Assembly (NCBI RefSeq): GCF_000686125.1
Contig: NZ_JMMA01000002.1
Location: 3,224,001 to 3,288,000, forward strand
Origin: Ruminococcus sp. NK3A76
GTDB taxonomy: Bacteria > Bacillota > Clostridia > Oscillospirales > Ruminococcaceae
DNA: 64,000 bases
Direction: 5' to 3'
Shown: positions 25,327 through 34,111 of the stretch, piece after piece
Layout of the letters: each line of letters starts with the position of its first letter
Numbering within the stretch: the stretch's first letter is position 1
Made by a program: the position numbers and the translations under genes
The notes under the pieces: generated by a model
Databases searched by the model: none
What the model was told of the DNA's origin: nothing
Seen by the model: only the letters and a program-made list of their open reading frames with translations

Positions 25327-26445
25327 GTGAGGTTCATTCATATTGCAGACCTTCATCTTGGCAAGAAGCTAAAGGAATTCAGCCTTATTGATGACCAGAG
25401 AGCCGTGCTCTGCCAGGTCACAGAGGCGGTAAAAAAGCATAAGCCCGATGCGGTGTTCATCGCAGGCGATGTGTACGACAGAATGATACCCCCGGCAGAG
25501 GCGGTGGCGCTGTTTGATGAGTTTTTAAGCTCGCTCGCAGAGCTTGACGTTCAGGTGTTCGTCATAAGCGGCAACCACGACTCTCCCGAGCGTCTGGCAT
25601 TCGGCTCGGCTCTTATGGACAGGAGCGGAGTGCATATTTCGCCCGTTTACGACGGCAGGCTTTCTAAACACACCGTCACCGACGAATTCGGCGAGGTGGA
25701 TGTGTATATGCTGCCGTTTGTAAGGCCTGCGACGGTGCGGCATTTCTTTGAAGACACAAAGATAGAGAACTACACCGATGCTGTGCGAGCAGCGATCAGG
25801 GCGGCGGACATCGACTTTGAAAACAGGCGCAATGTGCTTATAAGCCACCAGTTCGTCACAGGCGGTGTGACCTGCGACTCGGAGGTACTCTCGGTCGGCG
25901 GCCTTGAAAATGTTGACGGCAGCGTGTATGAGGGCTTTGACTATGTCGCACTCGGGCATCTGCACGGTTTGCAGAGTGTGGGCTCAGACAGGATAAGCTA
26001 CAGCGGCACGCCGCTGAAATACTCCCTCTCGGAGCAAAAGCACAAAAAGCGCATGATCGTAGGCGAGATAGGCGCAGACGGCGAGCTCACGCTTAAATAT
26101 GAGGAGTTCTCGCCCATTCGTGATCTGCGTGAGATAGAGAATGAGTTTGACGAGATAATAAAGAACCCCTCGGAGGACTATGTACACATCATACTGACAG
26201 ACGAGCTGAGAGTGCCGCAGGCAGGCAGCAAGCTGAGGGTGTATTTCCCGAACCTCATCTCGTGGGATCAGGTGCGCCGTGGCGGACAGGCAGGCATTGT
26301 GCCGGATATAAAGGCGCACAAGGACCGCAGCCCGGAGGAGGTATTCTCGGAGCTTTTCAGGCAGATAAACGGCAAGGAAATGGCCCCCGAGCAGACTGAG
26401 ATAATATCGACGCTTTCAGAGAAGATATGGAGGGAGCAGCTATGA
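25327..26445 (+). CDS. sbcD: Exonuclease SbcCD subunit D
   Basis: 372 residues from a GTG at 25327, seven bases after AAAGGAGA; a TTG at 25309 would overlap the ribosome site. All calcineurin-like phosphoesterase motifs are present: HIADLHLG, AGDVYDR, ISGNHDSPERL, LISHQFV and ALGHLHG, giving a two-metal Mn nuclease site. It works with SbcC to process DNA hairpins and blocked ends. The C-terminal region (about 280-372) binds the SbcC coiled coil. It ends in an ATGA overlap with sbcC. Confidence 0.95.
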   Translation: MRFIHIADLHLGKKLKEFSLIDDQRAVLCQVTEAVKKHKPDAVFIAGDVYDRMIPPAEAVALFDEFLSSLAELDVQVFVISGNHDSPERLAFGSALMDRSGVHISPVYDGRLSKHTVTDEFGEVDVYMLPFVRPATVRHFFEDTKIENYTDAVRAAIRAADIDFENRRNVLISHQFVTGGVTCDSEVLSVGGLENVDGSVYEGFDYVALGHLHGLQSVGSDRISYSGTPLKYSLSEQKHKKRMIVGEIGADGELTLKYEEFSPIRDLREIENEFDEIIKNPSEDYVHIILTDELRVPQAGSKLRVYFPNLISWDQVRRGGQAGIVPDIKAHKDRSPEEVFSELFRQINGKEMAPEQTEIISTLSEKIWREQL

Positions 26446-29400
26446 GACTTCACAGGCTTGAAATGCAGCACTTCGGCCCGTACAGGGGCAAGACTGTGAT
26501 AGATTTTGACAGGCTCGGCGACGGTATGTATCTTATCTGCGGCGACACGGGCGCAGGCAAGACGATGCTTTTTGATGCAGTTGCCTATGCGCTCTACGGC
26601 AAGGCAAGCGGCGAATACCGCACCCCGGAGATGCTAAAGTCAAGGAGTGCCGCTGCTACTGATGAAGCGTATGTCAGCCTTGACTTTTCATGCAGGGGGG
26701 TAAGCTACCACGTCAGACGCTCCTTTGCATACGAGAGGAAAAAGGACAAGGGCACAGGCAACACCACCGAGGACGCAGCAGTAGCCCTCACCATACCCGG
26801 GCAGCCGGAGCTAAGGGGCAAAAAGGCTGACGACAAGCTGCAAAACGATATAATAAAGCTCAGCTACAAGCATTTTTCGAGGATAGCGATGATAGCGCAG
26901 GGCGACTTTATCAAGGTGCTCAATGCATCTACCCTTGAAAGGCAGAAGCTGTTCGGGCAGCTTTTCGGCACCGACAAATACGATACGCTCACAAAGGAAC
27001 TCGATAAGCTGAGGGCTGAGTGGGCTGACAAGCTAAAGGGCATTGACGAGAGGGTCAGGGCTTATTTCGGCGGCATAGCCTGCACAAAGGACAACGAGCT
27101 TTACGAAAGGCTCCGTGAGCTGAGCGAGCAGGGAAGTGCAGCTATAGCACCGGCTATGGAGCTGACAGGTGAGCTTATCTCAGGCGACAGGCAGCTGTCA
27201 TCGCAGGAAAATGACAAGGTCAAGGCGCTTGAAGAAAAGACAGGCGAGCTTGAACTCGTGCTTAAGCGCATAGAGGAGCGCAGCGCTCTTGTCAGACAGC
27301 TTGAAGATGCCAAAAAGCAGGGCGAGGCGCTAAGGCAGGAGCTTGAAAAGGGCAAAGAGCTGCTCGAAGCTGCAAAGGCAGAGCTGCCCAAGGCGCTGGA
27401 GCTTGAAAAGCAGGCAGCGCAGATAGAATCACAGCTTGAAGTGTACGCACAGCTTGATTCTGTCGCAAAGCAGGCAGCAGAGCAGAAGGCATTAGCCGGC
27501 AGGGCAGGCGAGCAGAAGGCGCAGATGCTTATCAATAAAGATGCCGCAGCAGAGGATCTTCAAAAGCTGAAGACCGAGCGCTCGGCACTTGAAGATGCGG
27601 CGATAAAGCTCGAACAGATACAGAGCAGCATAAAGAACGTCCAGATCGAGCAGGGCAGGATATCTGCGCTCTCAGGGCGGCTTGGCAGCCTGCTTGAACT
27701 AAAGGCGCAGCGCAGCAGCAGGAAAAAGCAGCACGAGGGGCTTGAAGCAAAGAGCGCCCGGCTTGCTGACGAGATAGAAAAAAGCGAGCAGGAGATAGTT
27801 TCGCTTGAAGGCAGGGTCAAGGGCAGCGCTGACCTTCCGAGACAGCTGCAGCAGCTTATCAACGAGAGGGAGAACGCCCTTAAAGGCTCGCAGGAGCTGG
27901 GGCTGCTGACAGGAGACATCGCAAAGGTGAGCAAGCTGCGGCAGGAGCACAAGGCAGCAGCGGAGGATTATGAAAAGGCCGAGCAGCAAAGGCTTGCCGC
28001 AAGGGCGCATCATGAGGAGCTTGAAGGCATACTCAGGCGTGAGCGGGCAGGCATACTCGCACTCGGGCTAAAGGACGGCGAGCCATGCCCTGTGTGCGGC
28101 TCGGCATCTCACCCGAAGCCTGCACCTATAATGCTCGGCGAAGGGGTGAAGATACCCGACGAGCAGGAGATAGAATCCGCAAAGGCCGCAGCAGCGCAGC
28201 TTGCAGAGCAGGCGCAGAAGAAATACGAGCTTGTGCAGACGCTGAACGGCAAGGCGGCAGGGCTTGCAAACTCAGCGCTCGGCAGCGCACAAAGGCTGCT
28301 CGGGGCAGAGTGTACGCTTGAAGAAGCAGCTGCAAAAGCTATGCAGAAGATAGCAGAGCTCGATGAAAAGGCAAGGCTTCTGAGCGAAAGGGAAGCAGAG
28401 CTTACAGCACAGATAAACGAGGGCAAGGAGCTTGAAAAGAGCATTGCCGTCAAAAAAGAGGAGCTGTCGCAGGCAAGGCAGAGGCTCATGCAGGCGCAGC
28501 AGAACGCATCGTCGGTGAGCAGCGAGATCGGCGAGCTCGACGGGCGGATAAATGCGCTGTCAGACGAGCTTGAAAGGGAGCTGACGGCGACTCTTGGCAT
28601 AAGCGACACTGCAGCTGCCGACAGCGAGATAAGAAAGCGCACAGAGCAGCTTGGCAAGGAGCTTTCGGAGCTGAGTGTGAGCTTTGAGCAGCAGAAAAAA
28701 CGCAGCGAGCGATTTGGAGAGCTCGGGGCTCTGATACCCAAAAAGGAAAGCGAGACAGCCGAGCTTGACAGGCAGCTCAGTGTCATAGAGGGGCAGCTTG
28801 TTTCGGCGGCGACACGCTTTGAGGAGCTTTCGGCAAGAGAGCAGAGCATAGCGCAGGGGCTTAAGCTTGAGAGCCTTGAAAAAGCGCAGGCGGAGATAGA
28901 CTTATCACGCAGAAGTGCAGCGCAGATAAGGGAGAATGCAGACAAGCTCTCAGAGAAGGTGAGTGCCGGCATCTCACAGGCAGCACAAAACGAGGGCAGC
29001 ATAAAGAGTCTCGCTGAGGCCATATCACGCTATCCCGACGATGACCCTTCAAAGGCAAAAGAGCAGCAGCTGTCTCTTGAAAAGGAGCTTGGCGAGACAA
29101 GAAAGCTCAAAGAGGAAGCCGACACGAGGATACGCATAAACTCGGGCGTGCTTGACAATCTTGCCAAGACTGCCGACGAGCTCGGCGATGCTGACAGGCA
29201 GTATGCGCTGATAAAGGAGCTTTACGACACCGCCTCCGGCAATGTCAAGGGGCAGGAGAAGCTCTCGGTCGAGAGCTATGTACTTAGCGCATACTTTGAC
29301 AACATTCTTGCACGGGCGAACGAGCGCATGATGATAATGTCAGACGGCAGGTACGAGCTTTTACGCAGCATCGACAAGCTCGGCAGAGGTAAAATGGGTC

Positions 29401-29744
29401 TTGACATCGACATATACGACCACGACGAGGGCACGCTCAGAAACGTGCGCACTCTCTCGGGCGGCGAGGGGTTCATGGCATCGCTCTCGCTCGCACTTGG
29501 TCTTGCCGAGGAGATACAGGCCTGCGTCGGCGGCATAGAGATAGACTCACTGTTTATAGATGAGGGCTTCGGCACGCTTGATGTCTCGTCGCTCTCGCTC
29601 GTCATGAAGGCTCTCGGCTGCGACTCGGAAAACAGGCGGAGCGTCGGGCTTATCTCCCACGTCACAGACCTACAGAACACGATAGAGCACAAGATATACG
29701 TTAAAAACGACCCCAGAGAGGGCAGCAAAGCGATAATTTCATAG
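26442..29744 (+). CDS. sbcC: Exonuclease SbcCD subunit C (SMC-like ATPase)
   Basis: 1100 residues from the ATG at 26442 (GGAGGG upstream), which overlaps the sbcD stop. Walker A ICGDTGAGKTMLFDA lies near residue 35. Long heptad-rich coiled coils run about 180-530 and 570-920, with the zinc-hook CPVCG near 549 between them. The ABC signature TLSGGEGFMASL is near 1004 and Walker B SLFIDEGFGTLD near 1037. Length and order are normal. The hook joins two SbcC heads, while SbcD cuts DNA at the globular end. The coiled coils are Ala/Glu/Gln-rich, which explains the long Ser-rich shadow frames on the other strand. Confidence 0.96.
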   Translation: MRLHRLEMQHFGPYRGKTVIDFDRLGDGMYLICGDTGAGKTMLFDAVAYALYGKASGEYRTPEMLKSRSAAATDEAYVSLDFSCRGVSYHVRRSFAYERKKDKGTGNTTEDAAVALTIPGQPELRGKKADDKLQNDIIKLSYKHFSRIAMIAQGDFIKVLNASTLERQKLFGQLFGTDKYDTLTKELDKLRAEWADKLKGIDERVRAYFGGIACTKDNELYERLRELSEQGSAAIAPAMELTGELISGDRQLSSQENDKVKALEEKTGELELVLKRIEERSALVRQLEDAKKQGEALRQELEKGKELLEAAKAELPKALELEKQAAQIESQLEVYAQLDSVAKQAAEQKALAGRAGEQKAQMLINKDAAAEDLQKLKTERSALEDAAIKLEQIQSSIKNVQIEQGRISALSGRLGSLLELKAQRSSRKKQHEGLEAKSARLADEIEKSEQEIVSLEGRVKGSADLPRQLQQLINERENALKGSQELGLLTGDIAKVSKLRQEHKAAAEDYEKAEQQRLAARAHHEELEGILRRERAGILALGLKDGEPCPVCGSASHPKPAPIMLGEGVKIPDEQEIESAKAAAAQLAEQAQKKYELVQTLNGKAAGLANSALGSAQRLLGAECTLEEAAAKAMQKIAELDEKARLLSEREAELTAQINEGKELEKSIAVKKEELSQARQRLMQAQQNASSVSSEIGELDGRINALSDELERELTATLGISDTAAADSEIRKRTEQLGKELSELSVSFEQQKKRSERFGELGALIPKKESETAELDRQLSVIEGQLVSAATRFEELSAREQSIAQGLKLESLEKAQAEIDLSRRSAAQIRENADKLSEKVSAGISQAAQNEGSIKSLAEAISRYPDDDPSKAKEQQLSLEKELGETRKLKEEADTRIRINSGVLDNLAKTADELGDADRQYALIKELYDTASGNVKGQEKLSVESYVLSAYFDNILARANERMMIMSDGRYELLRSIDKLGRGKMGLDIDIYDHDEGTLRNVRTLSGGEGFMASLSLALGLAEEIQACVGGIEIDSLFIDEGFGTLDVSSLSLVMKALGCDSENRRSVGLISHVTDLQNTIEHKIYVKNDPREGSKAIIS

Positions 29745-29749
29745 CATAC

Positions 29750-29786
29750 ACAGCCCACAGGTGCATAGCGCTTGCGGGCTGTTTTC
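29750..29786 (+). terminator. Probable terminator after sbcC
   Basis: ACAGCCC (29750-29756) pairs with GGGCTGT (29776-29782) and is followed by TTTTC. Confidence 0.6.
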
Positions 29787-29871
29787 GCCCTTAGGCAGGG
29801 GGATAACGGCGGTTTTACAGGCGATGTCAGAATATGTCAGCGAAAAAACATAAAAAAATTTCATTTTCCTA

Positions 29872-29900
29872 TTGACAAGGAGAATGAAAAGTGATATAAT
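29872..29900 (+). promoter_or_regulatory. Consensus promoter of the initiator tRNA
   Basis: TTGACA at 29872-29877, a 17-bp spacer and TATAAT at 29895-29900, 25 bp ahead of the tRNA. Perfect boxes fit a strongly expressed stable RNA. Confidence 0.9.
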
Positions 29901-29924
29901 ATATTAGTACCAAAAAGAACACAT

Positions 29925-30001
<77 letters not shown>

Positions 30002-30006
30002 AACAC

Positions 30007-30049
30007 AAAACGCCGTATTTACGATGAAAGCTCGTAGATACGGCGTTTT
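30007..30049 (+). terminator. Terminator of the initiator tRNA gene
   Basis: AAAACGCCGTAT (30007-30018) pairs with ATACGGCGTTTT (30038-30049), with a further TACGA/TCGTA pairing inside. A CTTTAT tract follows. Confidence 0.85.
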
Positions 30050-30111
30050 CTTTATACCCTGCCTGCGGTGAAATTTCCATATTTTAGGTAAATTTGACGT
30101 ATTTGGAAGCT

Positions 30112-30146
30112 CCGTTCAACAATCTGTTGAACGGATTTGTTGAACG
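30112..30146. promoter_or_regulatory. Operator-like dyad CCGTTCAACA/TGTTGAACGG plus a third half site
   Basis: A perfect 10-bp inverted repeat (30112-30121 and 30125-30134) around ATC, followed by a third TTGTTGAACG half site at 30137-30146. It is in the leader region before the winged-helix regulator at 30324. Which protein binds is unknown. Confidence 0.55.
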
Positions 30147-30247
30147 AAAAGGAGTCCGAGGTGTGATAATATTGCTGAATATACAAATTCAACCAACATT
30201 ATACGATTATTCGTTTTTCTGCTTATGAAAAAATGCTGTGCCTATGT

Positions 30248-30307
30248 ATATAACTTAAATATTGTCTTATAACTTGATTTATGTTATGATACAAATTTAA
30301 GTTATAT
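30248..30307 (+). promoter_or_regulatory. Promoter framed by a 13-bp inverted repeat, upstream of the regulator
   Basis: ATATAACTTAAAT (30248-30260) and its exact reverse complement ATTTAAGTTATAT (30295-30307) flank a promoter with TTGTCT (30262-30267) and TATGAT (30285-30290) spaced by 17 bp. A further ATAACTT copy lies at 30269-30275, inside the spacer. Autoregulation by the adjacent winged-helix protein is the simplest reading. Confidence 0.6.
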
Positions 30308-30323
30308 TGCAGGAGGTGCGGAT

Positions 30324-31331
30324 ATGGAGTTTCTTGATCGTGTGCTTGGGATAAACGTTGTTTATTATGAGACTATATCTTCTATGCCGAACTTTATCAA
30401 TTCAAGATATAAGGTGCAAAAGGTCACGCTTAACGGTCGGGCGGCTGCATTTGTTTATCCAAAGACAGAGCTTGACCCGGCAGGTGCAGTAAAGAAGCAT
30501 TTTGACAGGATAAGCAAAAGTTGCGGCATGGCGGCTGTCCTTGTAACAGACCGTCTGACATACCGCCGGAAGGAATATCTGCTGCGTGAGCATATCCCGT
30601 TTGTCGTGAATGAGAAACAGATATATCTGCCCTTTATGGCAGTCTATCTTCAAGAGCGAGGCGATGCAGAGAAGACTATTGACAGTGATCTGCTGCCTTC
30701 GGCACAGGTGCTGCTGTTATACTATATATACAACGGATGCGGCAGGCTTTCGACCGCTGATGCCGCAAAAGCACTCGGATTTACAGCGACCTCTGTTTCA
30801 AGGGCATCAAAGCAGTTGGAGCAGTTGGGGATCATACAGGCCGAACAGCAGGGCGTTCACAAGGAGATATATTCCGACAAAACGCCGAGAGAAATGTTTA
30901 TGTCAGCAAAAGGCTTGCTAAAAGACCCCGTAAAAAGAAAGATATATGTTTCCAAGTCAGAGATAAAGGACGACCTGCTTGCAGGGGGATACTCTGCGCT
31001 TTCTGAATACGCTTTCATAAATCCGCCTTACGTAAAAGAGTTTGCTTCCGACAGCATTTCCAAGTGGGAAAAATCATCAACAAGATCACTTCTGAACGAG
31101 AACGACCAGTGCCGGGTAGCACTCTGGCGTTATGACCCGGGAAAGCTCACAAACGGCAAAGCGGTCGACAGGCTCTCGCTTGCGCTTTCGTTACAAAACG
31201 ACAAAGATGCTAAAGCTCACATATGTGTCGATAGTCATGATATGCTCGATAGGCGGCATATTCCTGGGACGCTGGATAAAGGAGACCCTTACACAGAACG
31301 TGTCAGAGTCGGCCGAGACGAGCGTTTATGA
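30324..31331 (+). CDS. Winged-helix (MarR/ArsR-like) transcriptional regulator, C-terminus altered
   Basis: 335 residues. The N-terminal 120 residues form an alpha/beta domain of unknown family with VTDRLTYRRKEYLLREHIPFVVNEKQIYLPFM; a winged-helix DNA-binding domain follows at about 125-190 (STADAAKALGFTATSVSRASKQLEQLGII), and a third helical domain reaches 285. GGAGG precedes the ATG. After ALSLQNDKDA the reading frame runs over the start of a different gene fragment (31207 onward), so the last 45 residues look non-native and the original end was probably lost in the rearrangement that also broke the sensor kinase. The upstream dyads suggest self-regulation. Confidence 0.72.
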   Translation: MEFLDRVLGINVVYYETISSMPNFINSRYKVQKVTLNGRAAAFVYPKTELDPAGAVKKHFDRISKSCGMAAVLVTDRLTYRRKEYLLREHIPFVVNEKQIYLPFMAVYLQERGDAEKTIDSDLLPSAQVLLLYYIYNGCGRLSTADAAKALGFTATSVSRASKQLEQLGIIQAEQQGVHKEIYSDKTPREMFMSAKGLLKDPVKRKIYVSKSEIKDDLLAGGYSALSEYAFINPPYVKEFASDSISKWEKSSTRSLLNENDQCRVALWRYDPGKLTNGKAVDRLSLALSLQNDKDAKAHICVDSHDMLDRRHIPGTLDKGDPYTERVRVGRDERL

Positions 31332-31766
31332 TATCATCACGGTGATACTTTTCCTGATATCTATAGGCAACACCGCACAATCTTCGTGCGGTGTTGCCTT
31401 AACAAAGGCCTTGGCTACTGCCAGAACAACGACGAGCTTTACCGTATGCTGATAGGCGAATACGTCCGCTCGGCTCAGGAGAGGGCAGTGAGCCTGAGAG
31501 ACTTCTTTGAGAATCACGACGCAAAGAACTATTCTATCATCGTACATTCGCTTAAGAGCACCTCACGTACAGTCGGTGCAGACGAGGTCGCAGAGCTTGC
31601 AGCGGCGCTTGAAAAGGCTGCCGGTGATGAGAACTGGGACTTCATATCAGAAAACCACGCTGTGCTTATCGAAAAATACACGGCGCTTATTGATAAGCTG
31701 TCCGCATACGCAGATGTATCGCAGGAGCAGGAGGACGACGAGATAATCGAATTCTTCCCGGAATAA
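31207..31766 (+). pseudogene. Sensor-kinase remnant: membrane N-terminus and Hpt domain, middle lost
   Basis: In one frame an ATG at 31207 opens LKLTYVSIVMICSIGGIFLGRW and, further on, VYDIITVILFLISI, which reads like the membrane start of a receptor. It runs into a 33-bp MITE-like palindrome (31366-31398). Immediately after, another frame gives KGLGYCQNNDELYRMLIGEY and SIIVHSLKSTSRTVGA, a histidine phosphotransfer (Hpt) domain with the phosphorylatable His in H-S-L-K-S, ending EEFFPE-like at 31766. The usual kinase and receiver domains that would join the two are absent, so this is probably a hybrid histidine kinase with an internal deletion at the repeat. The Hpt part may still be translated. 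Confidence 0.65.
31366..31398 (+). repeat. Minimal 33-bp MITE-like repeat (solo terminal repeats)
   Basis: GGCAACACCGCAC and GTGCGGTGTTGCC joined by AATCTTC: only the two ends of the 172-bp element remain. The flanks are TATA on the left and TTAA on the right, unlike the matched duplications of full-length copies. It lies exactly at the break in the sensor-kinase remnant. Confidence 0.8.
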
Positions 31767-31778
31767 CGAAAAAGCAAA

Positions 31779-31808
31779 AACAGGTCTGAAAAGCTCAGGC
31801 CTGTTTTT
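31779..31808 (+). terminator. Terminator after the Hpt remnant
   Basis: AACAGGTCTGA pairs with TCAGGCCTGTT (one G-U pair) and is followed by TTTT. Confidence 0.75.
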
Positions 31809-31829
31809 TGGCGTACTTGCGCACAAAAA

Positions 31830-31856
31830 CCGCCTGCGGGGCTTACCCGCAGGCGG
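31830..31856. terminator. Strong hairpin, likely terminator for the minus-strand GGDEF gene
   Basis: CCGCCTGCGGG pairs with CCCGCAGGCGG around GCTTA. On the minus strand TTTTTGTGC follows, which fits termination of the gene that stops at 31892. Confidence 0.7.
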
Positions 31857-31891
31857 TCTGCTATTCTAAGTGTTATCCGGTGAGTGATCTA

Positions 31892-33454
31892 TCAGGTCAT
31901 GTCACGGAAGTCGATAAGACCGTATGTAGCCTCGCCGGTCTTGTTTGTCATATCCTTCATGGAGGATACTACAGAAGCGTCTACGTTATTCTTTGTCTTG
32001 ATAACTGCTACCTTGAATGTCGGATAAATAGCTGTATCCTGGTCGATTCTTATAGTAGCCTGCAGCTCTCTGAATGCGATGTTTACTCTGTCCATTACCT
32101 CGTCCTTGGCAGGCGCGCCGCCGACTACGGGGATCTTGACTACGAATTCATCGGAACCTGTACGGTAGATGTTCTCAGCCTCATAGTGCTCCTTAAGAAC
32201 TTCACCGACACGGGCAAGCAGGTTATCACCTGCGATAGTGCCGTACTTGGAGTTGATGCCGCTGAAATCGCAGATATTGAACATCACGAAGTAGTAAGGA
32301 TCTGTCTTCTTCTGCTCTGCTGCCTTCTGCAGGTCAACAGTAAGACTTATTCTGTTGTTTACGTCGGTAAGAACGTCCTTGAACATAGCTGTGTTGAGGG
32401 ACTTCTTTGTAACGTTTGCCTTTGCGATGGTGGATACGAGCTTCTGGTTGATCTTCTCCTGCTTCTTGCTGATGAAGTTGAATACGATGATAAGGCCTAA
32501 AACTACCAGACCGAATATACCGAGGTAGATTATCATCGTTCTCTGTAACTCGAATACCTCGCCGGGGGTATCGTCGATAGTAAGTATCCAGCCGTACTCA
32601 GGGATATAGGTGTAGATAGAAACGTATGTCGTGCCGTCCTTCTTGTACTCATACTCGTCGGTAACGGTGCCCTTCTCGTCCTTGTACTTGTCGCACAGGT
32701 CGAGGAGCTCGTCGTTATCTATCTCCTGGTCTATCATGTCGGAGTCCTTATTGAAGATGTACTTTTTGGTGTTTACGTTCACCATTGTGTAGAACGAATT
32801 CTTGATGCCCGGAACAGGGACCTTGTCAAGGGTGTCGATAAGGCCTTCTGTGTAGATACCAAGACCTACGAAGCCTACCATTTTTCCGTCGTTGTAAACG
32901 CCCTTGTACATTGAGAGACACTGCTTGCCGCTCGCAGGGGAGATGATGATACCTGTGTTGTAAACGCCGTCGGGGCCTGCTGCCTCAAGAGCGTCTAAAA
33001 GCTGCTGGCGCTTGTCATCGTCCTTACGGGTCACCATGCCTATGATGCCTGCGGTGTCAGGGTTTGTGGGGTCATAGCTCGAGTGGGTCATAACCTCTGT
33101 CTTAAGAGTACCGCTCCAGAGACCCTCGTTATGCTCGATATCCTTAGCGAACTGCAGGGTGTATTCCTGAGCGGCGGACTTATAGTTGCCGTCGTCGGGG
33201 TTCAGAAACATCTCAACTATCTGCTTTGATTTACTGAAATAGGAAAGAGTTCTCTCAGAGTTCTCAACATAGCTCTTGATGATGTTTGCACGTTCATCAG
33301 TGATACCGTTCATGTGGTTGATAGCATTCTCTCTTGTCTTGCTGCTGACGGTGAGTGTGATGAAAATCGATAAGCCAAGCATTATGACAAGCTGAATGAC
33401 CAGGATCAAATTAAGGGTAGAAAAGCTCTTGCCTGTTTTGTTTGATTTGCTCAT
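31892..33454 (-). CDS. Membrane receptor with Cache domain and degenerate GGDEF domain
   Basis: 520 residues. One N-terminal membrane helix (LILVIQLVIMLGLSIFITLTV), an extracytoplasmic double-Cache-like sensor (about 40-310), a second membrane helix (IIYLGIFGLVVLGLIIVFNFI, about 315) and a C-terminal GGDEF-fold domain (about 355-480). The active-site loop reads TGSDEF rather than GGDEF, and the metal-binding strand reads FNICDFSGINSKYG where active enzymes have D-x-D-x-F-K-x-x-N-D. The catalytic aspartates are therefore replaced, and a c-di-GMP synthase activity is doubtful. It may act as a GTP- or c-di-GMP-binding receptor. It is co-transcribed behind the 63-aa ORF at 33497. Confidence 0.85.
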   Translation of the reverse strand: MSKSNKTGKSFSTLNLILVIQLVIMLGLSIFITLTVSSKTRENAINHMNGITDERANIIKSYVENSERTLSYFSKSKQIVEMFLNPDDGNYKSAAQEYTLQFAKDIEHNEGLWSGTLKTEVMTHSSYDPTNPDTAGIIGMVTRKDDDKRQQLLDALEAAGPDGVYNTGIIISPASGKQCLSMYKGVYNDGKMVGFVGLGIYTEGLIDTLDKVPVPGIKNSFYTMVNVNTKKYIFNKDSDMIDQEIDNDELLDLCDKYKDEKGTVTDEYEYKKDGTTYVSIYTYIPEYGWILTIDDTPGEVFELQRTMIIYLGIFGLVVLGLIIVFNFISKKQEKINQKLVSTIAKANVTKKSLNTAMFKDVLTDVNNRISLTVDLQKAAEQKKTDPYYFVMFNICDFSGINSKYGTIAGDNLLARVGEVLKEHYEAENIYRTGSDEFVVKIPVVGGAPAKDEVMDRVNIAFRELQATIRIDQDTAIYPTFKVAVIKTKNNVDASVVSSMKDMTNKTGEATYGLIDFRDMT

Positions 33455-33496
33455 AATGATTTACCTTCTCCTTGTATTATTTTTGTTTTTGTCGGC

Positions 33497-33688
33497 TTAG
33501 CCGAACAGACCTAAGAATTTTTTCTTCTTTTTCGGCGCAAGCTCTTCAAGGAACGCTTCATCATCGTCATCATCGTCCTCGACAGCACTCATGATACTGT
33601 TTACTCTGTTCATTAGCAGATCAGAGTTAGCACTGATATCGACCTCTTCGGAGTTATTCGGTGCGCCTGCATTTTTTTTCTTATCCAA
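33497..33688 (-). CDS. Small acidic/basic protein upstream of the GGDEF receptor gene
   Basis: 63 residues from a TTG at 33688 with GGAGG and AAGGA upstream. The sequence has a middle acidic block (EDDDDDDEAF) and a C-terminal PKKKKKFLGLFG with a basic, amphipathic end that could bind membrane. No family is recognised. It is 42 bp ahead of the receptor gene on the same strand, and both lie after a consensus promoter, so it is likely part of that operon. Confidence 0.55.
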   Translation of the reverse strand: MDKKKNAGAPNNSEEVDISANSDLLMNRVNSIMSAVEDDDDDDEAFLEELAPKKKKKFLGLFG

Positions 33689-33846
33689 TATTCCTTCGCC
33701 TCCGTTTACTTAGAATTTCCTACAGCCGCCAGCCTGCTCATCAAAGGATATGAAAAGCCCGTCTGCCTGCCGTGATTTTACAGTAAGATCAGGATATCCG
33801 CCTGCATAAGGCAGAGCTTCTGCAATGATATTTACCGTGTATAAAT

Positions 33847-33875
33847 ATTTTAACACTTTTTCAGGAACTTGTCAA
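33847..33875 (-). promoter_or_regulatory. Promoter of the small protein-GGDEF receptor operon
   Basis: Minus strand TTGACA (33870-33875) and TAAAAT (33847-33852), spacer 17 bp. The leader to the TTG start at 33688 is about 150 nt. That leader is largely open in one frame with codon-like composition but has no start codon with a ribosome site, so I do not call a gene in it. The rest of 33876-34111 is A/T-rich and without a clear feature. Confidence 0.7.
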
Positions 33876-34111
33876 TTATTACTAATGTGGTTATAACGTT
33901 TTCGTGAATTATTTCGTAAGTATGCACAATTTAATTCAACCAGTATGTGCAATGTGTCTTTAAATTGCATAGTTAAAACATCAAATCATTTGCATATTAT
34001 ACAAATATCATATTATTTTACTCCGGTGTCATATTTTTGCATAGTTTTTCGATTAGTATAAGTGAAGGGGGCAAACAGCTCTCAGACACTTTGCAAGGTG
34101 AGGAACATTAA

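Noticed and set aside
27101-29023. Long Ser-rich minus-strand frames inside sbcC
   Set aside because: They mirror the Ala/Glu/Gln codons of the SbcC coiled coils and lack start signals.
33715-33840. Codon-like open stretch in the leader of the GGDEF operon
   Set aside because: No start codon with a ribosome site is present, and the promoter places it in untranslated leader.
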